A DNA stretch of 19,018 bases from Candidatus Helarchaeota archaeon (GTDB taxonomy: Archaea; Asgardarchaeota; Lokiarchaeia; Helarchaeales; HEL-GB-A): positions 1 to 19,018 of the forward strand of contig JAEOSY010000521.1 of the NCBI GenBank assembly GCA_016840125.1, given 5' to 3'. The notes under the pieces are model-generated. The model ran no database searches, was not told the DNA's origin, and worked only from the letters and a program-made list of their open reading frames with translations. Shown one piece after another: positions 1-7,565 of this stretch. The number at the start of each line of letters is the position of its first letter. The first letter of the stretch is position 1. Position numbers and translations under genes: made by a program.

Positions 1-1
1 G

Positions 2-2299
2 CCAATCATGAAAGCACGCGTGGTCCAGAAATCACACACGCTCGTGCCCACCGAAACTTATGGAGATCATGTTTGGGATGGGATTTTGGAACCCTACAGC
101 CCAGTCTATAGTGTCCTTTTAAGGTCAGTCCGCGGTATATATGAGCGATTATGTATTGACTACTCTCGCTTCGGAGAAAATTACAATGGATTGTCAGTAC
201 CGGTAACATTTCAAGCGGCGGAAGATGGTGGAGGTCTCTTCAATTATGTCTTAAGCTCCATGATAACGCCTGATATGCTCAATCATACATTCCTCACATT
301 CTTTATGCTCTTGAATACGTTGGGCGGGCAATTGACTAGCTACGGTGCCAACGATTTCAACCTTCTCGACTCAACCACTCGGAAGGTAAGTGTGTATGAC
401 GAATTGTACTACGATAAGACCAATTACTTCGGTATACCAGAGTGGGATTTAGAGGGGTTTGACGGACCTAGTGATCCCAGCGCTGATGGGCATTTGGGAG
501 CAGACTGGTACACAACTGCCTACGATGAGGATCCCCGATATAAGGAATCTGACTTTACGAGTGAATTACCGTTACGTATGCCTACTATGGAACCGCTTAA
601 CTGGGAAATGAAAACTTACACCGGTACTTTAGCGCGCTGCCCCGTCGTTGAATTGGATGAGATAAAAACGACCATTCGTATTACGCAAGACCTGAAAAAT
701 CATCTCAATTCCAAGGGAGAAAATCGGATCTGGGTTCGCGCTGAGTTGCATACATTCCAAGGAGTTTGGGCGAACTCCACAGTTTCCGTAGATTTAGAGT
801 CCGTATTACAAGTATCTGGGGTAAATTTAAAAGTCATTACATACTCTACAGGATCATTTCGCCTATGGGATGGGCGAGCATATAAGGAAGATATGCGTTC
901 ATATAAGAGGGGGTTTGTAGGTGCACCTTATTTAACCTTGGAGATATACGATGCTGATCCCAGCCGCTTCTATCTTGATACAGATACCCGATCCTTCAAC
1001 CCAGCGATATCCTCTAGCCTTACTGAGTTCAATAATAACGTCCTCAACCCCTTCCTCACCACCACTCAATCCCAACAGGTCTTTCGCCGGGATCATCTCC
1101 TCGATGCGAATCTCTTAGCTATGAATGCTGATGTGGATGACGCCTACGTGGATGAGTACTCATATAAGATCGAGAGTTATCAGGACTGGGCGGAGGAACA
1201 AAAAAGAATAGCAGAGGAATGGTCAGAGGAAAAGACCATTCGACTTATCTACTCCGTCACTACCCTTATTTATAGTGCTGCCTCTGCAGCCTTTGGAGGC
1301 GGGTACCAGTCCTATGTGGGTATTGTATTTTCCATTGATCAGATTCAATCCATGTTTACCCAACGTTCAATGTTCAGTGTGATAGCCTTGCCCATTGTTT
1401 CATTGTTTGTCAGTTCATGGGACGTAACCGAGGAGCAACGAGTAGAAGCCTTAAGCCGGTTCAACCTCTGGACCCCCTTCACGCAAGAACGAACGCCTGC
1501 AAATGATGCACTCAACTCAATATTCTCGACTGCCTTATCGATGTTCATTACCTACGGACCGGCTATTGTTAGGGGGCTCTGTCAGTGGTGGAAAATCATA
1601 GAAAAGAAGCCGACAACCTTCCGCCAGCTTACCGCCAAAGGAAAAATAAGTATGGGGGGACTAGACTTTGAGGAATCTTTGGAGTGGACCAGACGATATA
1701 TCGCTCAAAACCCTGAGAGGTTCTGGAGTCTAGTGGATGACCATTTTGATGAATACCAAGGGATTGCAATGCGCGTCGGTGGAGCTGCGGAACATTCTGC
1801 TGGGGTAGCTGCGATGAGGACATATATGTATCAACCAATTGTACACTTTGAAATTGAAGGGCAACATTACTTCATGCCAGGGGCTTTCTTCGAAGCTGCA
1901 AACGCTCATTACATGGCCACGCAAAGTTTACTTATTAATGCGGAGTTCTTAAATATGATTGGAGTCATACCTCATCCCTCCCTGTTCATCCAAGTCATCT
2001 GGTTTATTAAGCAGGCATTCGGTGGGTTACTCTCCCCCACGGAATGGATCGAGCTAGCCTTCTATGCAATGCCTTTTGGTGGGGGTTGGTTCCAAGGAGA
2101 TTTCGATCCAGCCGGTGTACTAGGAATAGGTGGAAAGAAGGGGACGGTGACGAACTTATTGTGGAATTGGGGTGATAATTTTGCTTTTATTCCCCTCGAA
2201 GACGAGACCATGTATGGGTTTTTCAAGATGCTGTCGAGATCAGTTCAATGGGACTTTGCAGATTTCGAGGTAGGACCCTCTAGAATGCCTTGGAAGTGA
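2..2299 (+). CDS. Unrecognised large protein with hydrophobic segments, 5' end probably outside window
   Basis: I do not recognise a family. The frame is open from base 2 to the TGA at 2297-2299. An ATG lies at 8-10, but the frame continues upstream of it and no ribosome binding site can be judged, so the protein probably starts before the window. Numbered from the ATG at 8 it gives 763 residues. The first ~390 residues are polar, acidic and rich in Tyr, Asp and Ser, like an extracytoplasmic beta region. A charged, probably helical linker (Glu/Lys-rich, about 395-412) follows. Next come several hydrophobic segments: about 414-442, 453-470 and 505-525, with weaker ones near 655-690. The C-terminal ~200 residues are rich in aromatic residues and glycine. 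Sequons are few compared with the next gene. It ends 44 bases before the surface-protein gene, so a cell-envelope role is possible but only by context. Confidence 0.75.
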   Translation, partial: PIMKARVVQKSHTLVPTETYGDHVWDGILEPYSPVYSVLLRSVRGIYERLCIDYSRFGENYNGLSVPVTFQAAEDGGGLFNYVLSSMITPDMLNHTFLTFFMLLNTLGGQLTSYGANDFNLLDSTTRKVSVYDELYYDKTNYFGIPEWDLEGFDGPSDPSADGHLGADWYTTAYDEDPRYKESDFTSELPLRMPTMEPLNWEMKTYTGTLARCPVVELDEIKTTIRITQDLKNHLNSKGENRIWVRAELHTFQGVWANSTVSVDLESVLQVSGVNLKVITYSTGSFRLWDGRAYKEDMRSYKRGFVGAPYLTLEIYDADPSRFYLDTDTRSFNPAISSSLTEFNNNVLNPFLTTTQSQQVFRRDHLLDANLLAMNADVDDAYVDEYSYKIESYQDWAEEQKRIAEEWSEEKTIRLIYSVTTLIYSAASAAFGGGYQSYVGIVFSIDQIQSMFTQRSMFSVIALPIVSLFVSSWDVTEEQRVEALSRFNLWTPFTQERTPANDALNSIFSTALSMFITYGPAIVRGLCQWWKIIEKKPTTFRQLTAKGKISMGGLDFEESLEWTRRYIAQNPERFWSLVDDHFDEYQGIAMRVGGAAEHSAGVAAMRTYMYQPIVHFEIEGQHYFMPGAFFEAANAHYMATQSLLINAEFLNMIGVIPHPSLFIQVIWFIKQAFGGLLSPTEWIELAFYAMPFGGGWFQGDFDPAGVLGIGGKKGTVTNLLWNWGDNFAFIPLEDETMYGFFKMLSRSVQWDFADFEVGPSRMPWK

Positions 2300-2302
2300 T
2301 GG

Positions 2303-2312
2303 TTTAAATATC
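2303..2312 (+). promoter_or_regulatory. TATA-like box before the PPC-like surface protein gene
   Basis: The run TTTAAATATC sits about 35 bases upstream of the ATG at 2344, in the 44-base gap after the preceding stop. It fits an archaeal TATA element giving a short leader. A purine-rich GAGGGT at 2332-2337 may be the ribosome binding site. This is a visual match only. Confidence 0.4.
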
Positions 2313-2343
2313 ATGAAATACTATTAATCTGTGAGGGTAGACG

Positions 2344-3234
2344 ATGAAACCAAAGAGTTGTGTTTTCCTCCTCGGGATCGTATTATTATTTGGTGCCGTA
2401 AACTCTTCCGCTTTCCCCTCCTATTATACATTAGGAGGGTATGCTCAAATACGTTCGAACGTGTCGTCCGACCTTGGGAATCCCACATTGCTCATGGAAG
2501 ATTCAACTGCCTCAGAATATTACCCGACTCAGCTCACGAGCTACTACTATAAAACCATGCCCAGCATCTACCAATACCACGTCATGGGAGTCTTTCCTTT
2601 CCAAACCACCCCCAATACAACCCTCTACCTCTACTCGGACAGCGGGTATTCCAACGAATTGGGGGTATCCGACAGACCATTCGATGCTTTTGAATGGCTC
2701 GTGTTTAAAGGGAGTGCAGTAGTGTATCCACAAGTCTCCGTTGGGTTCGGTGGAGATGCGGACGCGCGGGTGCAGTGGGATGGCGCATTCCGTATGTATG
2801 AGCAAGAAGTGGTAGCCAGCATTGTCAATGCTTCTGACTTCATCGACGTTTATACCTTCTCTCTCTTCTACACTAACACCTACAATTTAAGCCTCACGGT
2901 ACCTGTTACAGGAGACTTCGACCTCTACCTCTACCACTTGGGGGCGAATAACACCGCTGGTCCGGAGGATTACATGGATAAAAGTGTCGTTAACGAAACT
3001 GGCGCTGATGAGAATATTACCAACTACAGTCCTACACCCACGACAGGTGGGGATTACATTGCAGTAGTTCTCTGGACTTCTGGTAACGGCACTTATACCT
3101 TCACATTCAAAAAAATATATGGAAATGGAAATGGATCCCCACCCATCCCTGCATTTAGTGGGTTGGTCAGTATCCTTGCCTTAGCCAGTCTGTCTTTTCT
3201 TTTTTATGTAATTCGGAAGCGAAACCTTATCTAG
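2344..3234 (+). CDS. Secreted surface protein with PPC-like domain and C-terminal sorting-type anchor
   Basis: The 296-residue protein starts with a signal peptide: Lys2 and Lys4, a hydrophobic core at about 6-19, and a likely cleavage after the Ala of NSSA near residue 23. The mature part is rich in Asn-X-Ser/Thr sequons, about ten, which suggests N-glycosylation outside the cell. Residues about 165-257 read like a bacterial/archaeal pre-peptidase C-terminal (PPC) beta sandwich: VYTFSL, then LTVPVTGDFDLYLYHLG, then a GDYIAVVLW strand and a GTYTFTF end. The C-terminus has three parts: a linker with PPIPAFSG, a hydrophobic helix of about 20 residues, and a basic end RKRN. This resembles the PGF-CTERM-type signals cut by archaeosortases, but with PAF in place of PGF. 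No protease domain is present, so the PPC-like domain is probably structural. The next gene starts 7 bases after the stop, so the two are likely co-transcribed. Confidence 0.8.
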   Translation: MKPKSCVFLLGIVLLFGAVNSSAFPSYYTLGGYAQIRSNVSSDLGNPTLLMEDSTASEYYPTQLTSYYYKTMPSIYQYHVMGVFPFQTTPNTTLYLYSDSGYSNELGVSDRPFDAFEWLVFKGSAVVYPQVSVGFGGDADARVQWDGAFRMYEQEVVASIVNASDFIDVYTFSLFYTNTYNLSLTVPVTGDFDLYLYHLGANNTAGPEDYMDKSVVNETGADENITNYSPTPTTGGDYIAVVLWTSGNGTYTFTFKKIYGNGNGSPPIPAFSGLVSILALASLSFLFYVIRKRNLI

Positions 3235-3241
3235 GGATACC

Positions 3242-3808
3242 ATGCCCATCTCATTTCAATACATGATTGGTTTTTCAGAAGTGCTTCGATTCATTATCCT
3301 TATAACATCCACTATTTTTCTCATTGTCGCCGGGGTTCGGCAGCGCCGATGGAGACACCGCATTTTCATTCTATTAATAGTGGGTGGTTTGCTATACGGG
3401 ATAGTCTCTCTCATAGGGTTCTTGACCCCAGCAATCTCACTAACCCCTCCTCAGACTCCTGAGGATACATCCTTCTTCCAAACTTATATTTTAATCAACT
3501 TCAGCCTTCTCCCCAATTTAACAAAGAGCGTGGTGTTTGGACTTTTCTTTATTATAATAGGACTAAAAACTAGGGAAGATTTTGGAATATATCTTACCAT
3601 CGCTGGAGGAATAGCATGCGGAATCTTTGGGATTCGAATCCTGACCGCGTATTCCCCAATTTCCCAAATATTTTCTCTTTTTTTTATTGTCGTTCTTGCC
3701 CTAACCCTTGTTTACAGTACTAAAATTCAAAGCAAATTTTTATCAATTGGAGCCTCTCTCCTCATTCTTGAGAATGTGATTTTGTTTATATTACCGGTCA
3801 CTCTGTAA
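3242..3808 (+). CDS. Six-helix integral membrane protein, function unknown
   Basis: This 188-residue protein is almost entirely hydrophobic, with about six membrane helices: roughly 12-30, 40-61, 75-112 (two segments), 115-135, 138-155 and 165-185. Short basic loops separate them, such as RQRRWRHR after helix 1, which suggests that loop faces the cytoplasm. I see no catalytic or transport motif and do not recognise a family. Start ATG 3242 follows the previous stop by 7 bases, and AGGGAT at 3234-3239 overlapping the junction may be its ribosome binding site, so the two genes form one transcription unit. It could assist anchoring or processing of the partner surface protein, but I do not see the Cys/Arg/His pattern expected of an archaeosortase. 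Residues 67-99 (LTPPQTPE... to VVF) are duplicated as a broken copy just downstream. Confidence 0.75.
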   Translation: MPISFQYMIGFSEVLRFIILITSTIFLIVAGVRQRRWRHRIFILLIVGGLLYGIVSLIGFLTPAISLTPPQTPEDTSFFQTYILINFSLLPNLTKSVVFGLFFIIIGLKTREDFGIYLTIAGGIACGIFGIRILTAYSPISQIFSLFFIVVLALTLVYSTKIQSKFLSIGASLLILENVILFILPVTL

Positions 3809-3835
3809 AAACGCAGATTTGATGAATTCGGCTAG

Positions 3836-3934
3836 CTGACTCCTCCGCAGACCCCGGAAGAATTGTTCTTCTTTAACACTTATCTCCTCATCAATTTCAA
3901 CCTACTACCCAATATTGCATATTTGGTAGTGTTT
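3836..3934 (+). pseudogene. Decayed internal duplicate of the six-helix membrane protein gene
   Basis: Translated directly after a TAG at 3833-3835, these 99 bases read LTPPQTPEELFFFNTYLLIN and on to LLPN...VVF. Aligned without gaps to residues 67-99 of the intact upstream gene (bases 3440-3538), 23 of 33 residues are identical. The two copies lie 396 bases apart in the same orientation. Sequence before and after no longer matches convincingly. A weak resemblance may persist downstream, where K-R-S-G-E-S-L-G can be placed against K-T-R-E-D-F-G. The fragment is too short to be a gene and is best read as the relic of a tandem duplication, or of recombination with a paralogue. It stays in frame, without a stop, with the downstream epimerase. 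Confidence 0.7.
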
Positions 3935-3995
3935 GAAATCACGAAACCTGTTATGATTCATAAGCGTTCTGGGGAATCGTTAGGATATGGGCTGA

Positions 3996-4005
3996 ATTTA
4001 TATGG
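3996..4005 (+). promoter_or_regulatory. Possible TATA box for the epimerase-oxidoreductase operon
   Basis: An AT-rich ATTTATATGG lies about 37 bases upstream of the proposed ATG at 4037, the spacing expected for a very short leader in archaea. No clear ribosome binding site precedes that ATG, which fits near-leaderless translation. Visual match only. Confidence 0.35.
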
Positions 4006-4036
4006 AAAAAGTGAAGATTTGTATTTGGTGATAAAA

Positions 4037-5188
4037 ATGAGTGGTAAAATATTAGTAACAGGCGCGAACGGGTCCTATGGCTCCGCGCTCTGTAAAACAG
4101 CCAAAGAATGGGGCTATGACGTGTATGGGACCGATATTGTAGATATCGATCCGGATGTCTTGGATGCAAAACATTTCATCAAAGCTGACATTACCGATCC
4201 TGAATCAATTAACCCCCTTGCGGACTTGGACGTCGATGCAGTTATCCACGCAGCAGGGATCATCGATGTGACAAAGACCAAACTCCATCAGAAAGTGCAC
4301 ATTGAGGGAACGCGAAACCTCCTTAATCTCTTCAAAAAGACTAACCTAAAAGTTTGGGTTACTATATCCTCTGCAGCTATCCATGGTGGTACCAAGGAAG
4401 ACGTCTTGATAACCGAAGATTTTCCTCGAGTACTCAAAGATAGCTATACGACCACGAAAGCTCAAGAATATGACTTGACGTTAGAGATGTGGGCTGATAA
4501 AAGCATCATAATTCAGCCTGCACTCGTGTATGACGAGAGGAATAGATACATGTTTCGGGAAATTGCCCAGATGGTTGCGCTGCAAATCATGCCTGCTCTT
4601 CCCGACAATGGGAATTTTGGCGTCGGGATGGTCCATCCGTACGACTTGGCTACAGGGACGCTCATGCTCATTGAACGTGGTGAGTTTGGACAATCCTATA
4701 TCATCGTCTCAAAAAACATGACTTTAAGGGAAATTGCGGAAATTGTCGCAAAGGAAACGAATGCCCGAGTACCTACCCGTAATATTCCGTTGAAAGTACT
4801 AGATCGCCTTGTAAAGATGCTCGGAATGCTGGAGACCATGTTACCCGCCATAGAGGGAATGGAGCCGATGGCATCCATGATGAAGGATATGGGAATTGAC
4901 TTATCCAGCTTTTCCCTCCCGATCTCTCCGGAATATCTTAGTACCCATCATAAATTTAGTAGTGCAAAGTTAATGGACGTAACGAAAAAAAATGCGAAAA
5001 AATACCGCGTGAATGAAGCCTCGGTGAAAAAATTTTCCGATGGTTGGAAGGCGGAAATTGACCCCAAAGTGGAAATGCCAAAAGTCATTAAACATTGGAC
5101 CGAACAAAATCCACCCATAGTTGTGAAAGATGCCGAATATCCCGATGTAATCGAATTCTTCTTTGATATGATGAGCGGATTTCTTTAA
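4037..5188 (+). CDS. NAD(P)-dependent epimerase/dehydratase-like short-chain dehydrogenase
   Basis: An extended short-chain dehydrogenase of 383 residues. The Rossmann nucleotide-binding motif TGANGSYG lies at about residues 7-14, right after the first beta strand. An acidic residue ends strand 2 (GTDIVDID), which suggests NAD rather than NADP. An HAAG motif follows near residue 71. The catalytic set is visible as SSAA (about 113-116) and YTTTK (Tyr and Lys about 138 and 142). The C-terminal half, about 200-383, would be the substrate domain and resembles 3-beta-hydroxysteroid dehydrogenase/isomerase or UDP-sugar epimerase relatives. The exact substrate cannot be told. I chose ATG 4037 because the Rossmann strand begins four residues later. 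A longer reading from TTG 3863 would add a 58-residue leader made of a duplicated membrane-gene fragment. The oxidoreductase gene starts 21 bases after the stop, so the two are probably co-transcribed and may work on the same carbonyl compound. Confidence 0.88.
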   Translation: MSGKILVTGANGSYGSALCKTAKEWGYDVYGTDIVDIDPDVLDAKHFIKADITDPESINPLADLDVDAVIHAAGIIDVTKTKLHQKVHIEGTRNLLNLFKKTNLKVWVTISSAAIHGGTKEDVLITEDFPRVLKDSYTTTKAQEYDLTLEMWADKSIIIQPALVYDERNRYMFREIAQMVALQIMPALPDNGNFGVGMVHPYDLATGTLMLIERGEFGQSYIIVSKNMTLREIAEIVAKETNARVPTRNIPLKVLDRLVKMLGMLETMLPAIEGMEPMASMMKDMGIDLSSFSLPISPEYLSTHHKFSSAKLMDVTKKNAKKYRVNEASVKKFSDGWKAEIDPKVEMPKVIKHWTEQNPPIVVKDAEYPDVIEFFFDMMSGFL

Positions 5189-5209
5189 GAAACAGAAGCA
5201 GGTATCAAA

Positions 5210-6961
5210 ATGACCTCTGAAACGCTTGGTTATATTGGAGAAATATTGGAAATCGATTTATCGCGTTCTAAAGTTACTTCTCGATCAATATCTCCTGAAT
5301 TGAAACCTTTTCTTGGTGGTATAGGGTTTGGAGCCAAACTTCTTTATGATTTACTCCCAAAAGGAACCGACCCCCTCTCCTCGGAGAATATTCTCATCTT
5401 CATGACGGGACCCATGACCGGTGCTGGCTGCGTTATGACTGGGAGACATGCTGCCATTGCAAAATCACCCTTAACGGGAATTTTTGGGTATGCGATGTGT
5501 GGTGGTTTCTTTGGCTGGCAGTTGAAAAAAGCGGGGTACGATGGTATTATCCTCAAAGGAAAGGCGGAGAAACCGACCTATCTCGTAATCCAGGATAAGT
5601 CCACCGAAATTCGGGATGCTGGTAGCTTATGGGGGAAAGGTGCTCACGCATTGGGTAAATCACTGGATGAGGAATTTAAAAAGACTTACTATTTGGGTAT
5701 AGGTCCTGCAGGTGAAAATCAAGTCAAAATTGCTAGTATCGCAGACAACGATGAGCGTGTACATGGGCGGACAGGTTTAGGCGCCGTTATGGGATCAAAG
5801 AATCTGAAAGCTATTGTTGCGAACGGAACTGGTGAAATTCCAGTGGCTGATTCTGACGCGATCAAAACCCTCAATAAGGAATTGATCACTGAAACCAAAA
5901 CTAACTTCATGAAAAAAACCTTAGTGGATAATTACCGCAAATTTGGAACCTCAGCCATGTTTGGAATCTCAGCTATTGGGTATAATTTGGGTATTAAGAA
6001 CTGGAAATTGCGGACCTGGAAAGAGTATCCTTCAATTTCTGGTCAGACTCTTAATAGAGAATTTGTTACAAAAAATTACAATTGTCATAAGTGTATGATT
6101 GGGTGTGGAAGACGAGTGGGCGATCGGAAAGGCCCCGAATACGAAACACTCGGTGCATTAGGAAGTATGTGTCTTAACACAAATTTGGAATCGATAGTGG
6201 AAATGAACAGTCTCTGTGATGACCTTGGTATGGATACTATTGCTGTTGGGGGCATAATCGCTTACATGATGGAATGCTCCGAAAAAGGCGTGATTGATGA
6301 GAAAATCAGTTGGGGCGATTCCGAGAAGATGATCCAGCTTATTAAGGATATAGCTACAAAAGCCACAGAATTGGCAGTTGTGCTGGGACAAGGAACAAAA
6401 AAGGCCGCCGAACAGATTTCCAATAGTGTTGACTATGCAATGAATGTCAAAGGCATGGAAATGCCAATGCATGATCCCCGTGGTGGGATGGATCTATTCT
6501 ATGCAACTTCCAGTCGGGGTGCCGACCATCTGCAAGGTGTTGCCCTCACCCGATTTCTTGCGATTCCCGAATTAAAGACCAGTATGCTCACTTCTAAGGA
6601 AAAATTCTGTAAAATCTCACAGGATTTTAATGCCACACTCGACTCCCTCTGCATGTGTAAATTTGGCGTCGTTCCTCAAGGTCCCATCTCCGTGACTAAT
6701 ATCCTCAAACAATACAAGAATGTTACTGGCATTGAATTAACTCCAACGCAATTGCTCGAGATCGGTGAACGCATTTTTAATTTACAGCGTCTGTTCAACC
6801 TTCGAGAGGCGAATCTAACCCCTGAAGCAGATATGGTGCAACCTCGGTTTCTCGAGAAGAACCCTAATCTAGCTAAAGAAGTGCGGCGCTATTACCGTGG
6901 TCGCGGTTGGGATCGCAGCGGTGTTCCAAAGCCAGAAACTCTGAAACGACTCAAGCTTTAA
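5210..6961 (+). CDS. Tungsten-type aldehyde:ferredoxin oxidoreductase
   Basis: This 583-residue protein belongs to the aldehyde ferredoxin oxidoreductase family, which oxidises aldehydes to acids with ferredoxin as acceptor, using a tungsten bis-pterin and one 4Fe-4S cluster in the cytoplasm. The N-terminal beta domain is complete (GGIGFGAKLLYDLLP, MTGPMTGAG, GRHAAIAKSPLTG, KKAGYDGIILKGKA). The cluster ligands are C292-x2-C295-x3-C299 and a distal Cys. Pterin-contact motifs are D422-PRG and the RGADH stretch at about 436-440. The distal motif reads D478-S-L-C481-M-C483, where the classic form is D-x-x-G-L-C; C483 aligns with the fourth cluster ligand and C481 replaces the usual Gly. Length is close to the ~600 of characterised members. 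Ribosome binding site AGGT at 5200-5203. It lies 21 bases behind the epimerase. The subfamily (AOR, FOR, GAPOR or other) cannot be fixed by eye. Confidence 0.95.
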   Translation: MTSETLGYIGEILEIDLSRSKVTSRSISPELKPFLGGIGFGAKLLYDLLPKGTDPLSSENILIFMTGPMTGAGCVMTGRHAAIAKSPLTGIFGYAMCGGFFGWQLKKAGYDGIILKGKAEKPTYLVIQDKSTEIRDAGSLWGKGAHALGKSLDEEFKKTYYLGIGPAGENQVKIASIADNDERVHGRTGLGAVMGSKNLKAIVANGTGEIPVADSDAIKTLNKELITETKTNFMKKTLVDNYRKFGTSAMFGISAIGYNLGIKNWKLRTWKEYPSISGQTLNREFVTKNYNCHKCMIGCGRRVGDRKGPEYETLGALGSMCLNTNLESIVEMNSLCDDLGMDTIAVGGIIAYMMECSEKGVIDEKISWGDSEKMIQLIKDIATKATELAVVLGQGTKKAAEQISNSVDYAMNVKGMEMPMHDPRGGMDLFYATSSRGADHLQGVALTRFLAIPELKTSMLTSKEKFCKISQDFNATLDSLCMCKFGVVPQGPISVTNILKQYKNVTGIELTPTQLLEIGERIFNLQRLFNLREANLTPEADMVQPRFLEKNPNLAKEVRRYYRGRGWDRSGVPKPETLKRLKL

Positions 6962-6965
6962 TAAC

Positions 6966-6976
6966 CCCTTTTTTTT
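6966..6976 (+). terminator. Poly-T termination signal after the oxidoreductase operon
   Basis: The stop TAA at 6959-6961 is followed by a CCCC and a run of eight T plus flanking T-rich bases. Archaeal RNA polymerase stops at such oligo-T tracts without needing a hairpin. Confidence 0.5.
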
Positions 6977-7047
6977 ACTCTTTGAATCCAAAATTTTTTT
7001 TAATGAGAAAACACTTGTCAAATGAAACTACGGGAAGTAGCAAATCA

Positions 7048-7518
7048 ATGAGTGCCAAAAAGGATATTGCAAAAATCATAGGAAAATTAAAGCATAAGAA
7101 GGCCGATGTGCGAGTTGAAGCCATAGAAGATCTCATAGAGTTGGAAGATCAATGTGCTGTGGAACCGATTATAGAATGCTTGATGGATCGCGATGCTGAA
7201 GTTAAATATCAAGCAATAATTGCTTTAGGTGAATTTAAATCCACCAAGAGCGTAAAACCTTTAATTACTCGTTTGAAAGATAAAGATCCAGACATTCGAG
7301 AAGCCGCCGCAGAAGTACTTGGCGATCTTGGAGATAAAAGTGCGATAGATCCGTTAATTGATCTACTACAAGATGAGGAATCGCCAGTTCGAGTACAAGC
7401 GGTGGAAGCCCTCAGTAAATTAGGTGCTACTAAAGCTATTAAGCAGTTACGTGAATTGTTAGAAGATGAAGACCCTTTAGTTCAAGAAAGCGCTAAAACT
7501 GCTCTAGATAATCTATAA
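7048..7518 (+). CDS. Small HEAT-repeat (PBS-lyase type) scaffold protein
   Basis: From ATG 7048 this is 156 residues made almost wholly of about four 31-residue helix pairs. They are marked by recurring D-x-x-V/I-R-x-x-A-x-x-x-L-G followed by a-I/V-x-P-L-I-x-x-L-x-D. Such proteins bind partner proteins; members of this family include phycobilin lyases and many archaeal adaptors of unknown partner. Nothing here shows an enzymatic site. Start choice is uncertain. ATG 7048 lies just before the repeats and has GGAAG at 7033-7037 as a possible ribosome binding site. ATG 7003 would add 15 polar residues. A still longer open frame from 6907 overlaps the oxidoreductase and is unlikely. It follows that gene by 86 bases with an intervening T-tract, so it may have its own promoter. 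Confidence 0.85.
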   Translation: MSAKKDIAKIIGKLKHKKADVRVEAIEDLIELEDQCAVEPIIECLMDRDAEVKYQAIIALGEFKSTKSVKPLITRLKDKDPDIREAAAEVLGDLGDKSAIDPLIDLLQDEESPVRVQAVEALSKLGATKAIKQLRELLEDEDPLVQESAKTALDNL

Positions 7519-7534
7519 GAGTACCTGAACTCTT
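7517..7534. terminator. Small hairpin between convergent genes
   Basis: AAGAGT, a six-base loop ACCTGA, then ACTCTT forms a 6-bp stem right at the stop of the HEAT gene. Downstream of it, at 7567-7574, is a T-rich tract that overlaps the end of the convergent membrane gene. A role in ending transcription is plausible but unproven. Confidence 0.3.
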
Positions 7535-7565
7535 CTAAAGAATAGAACCAGAAGAATTTATACTC

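Noticed and set aside
2441..2805. Overlapping open frames on both strands within the PPC-like surface protein gene
   Set aside because: They are frame shadows of a gene with a clear signal peptide and anchor, and show no domain or start signal of their own.
3863..4036. 58-residue N-terminal extension of the epimerase from TTG 3863
   Set aside because: It consists of a duplicated piece of the upstream membrane gene plus promoter-like sequence, and the Rossmann fold starts right after ATG 4037.
6907..7047. Longer HEAT-repeat protein starting inside the oxidoreductase gene
   Set aside because: The added residues overlap the oxidoreductase coding region out of frame, cross a T-tract, and have no repeat character.
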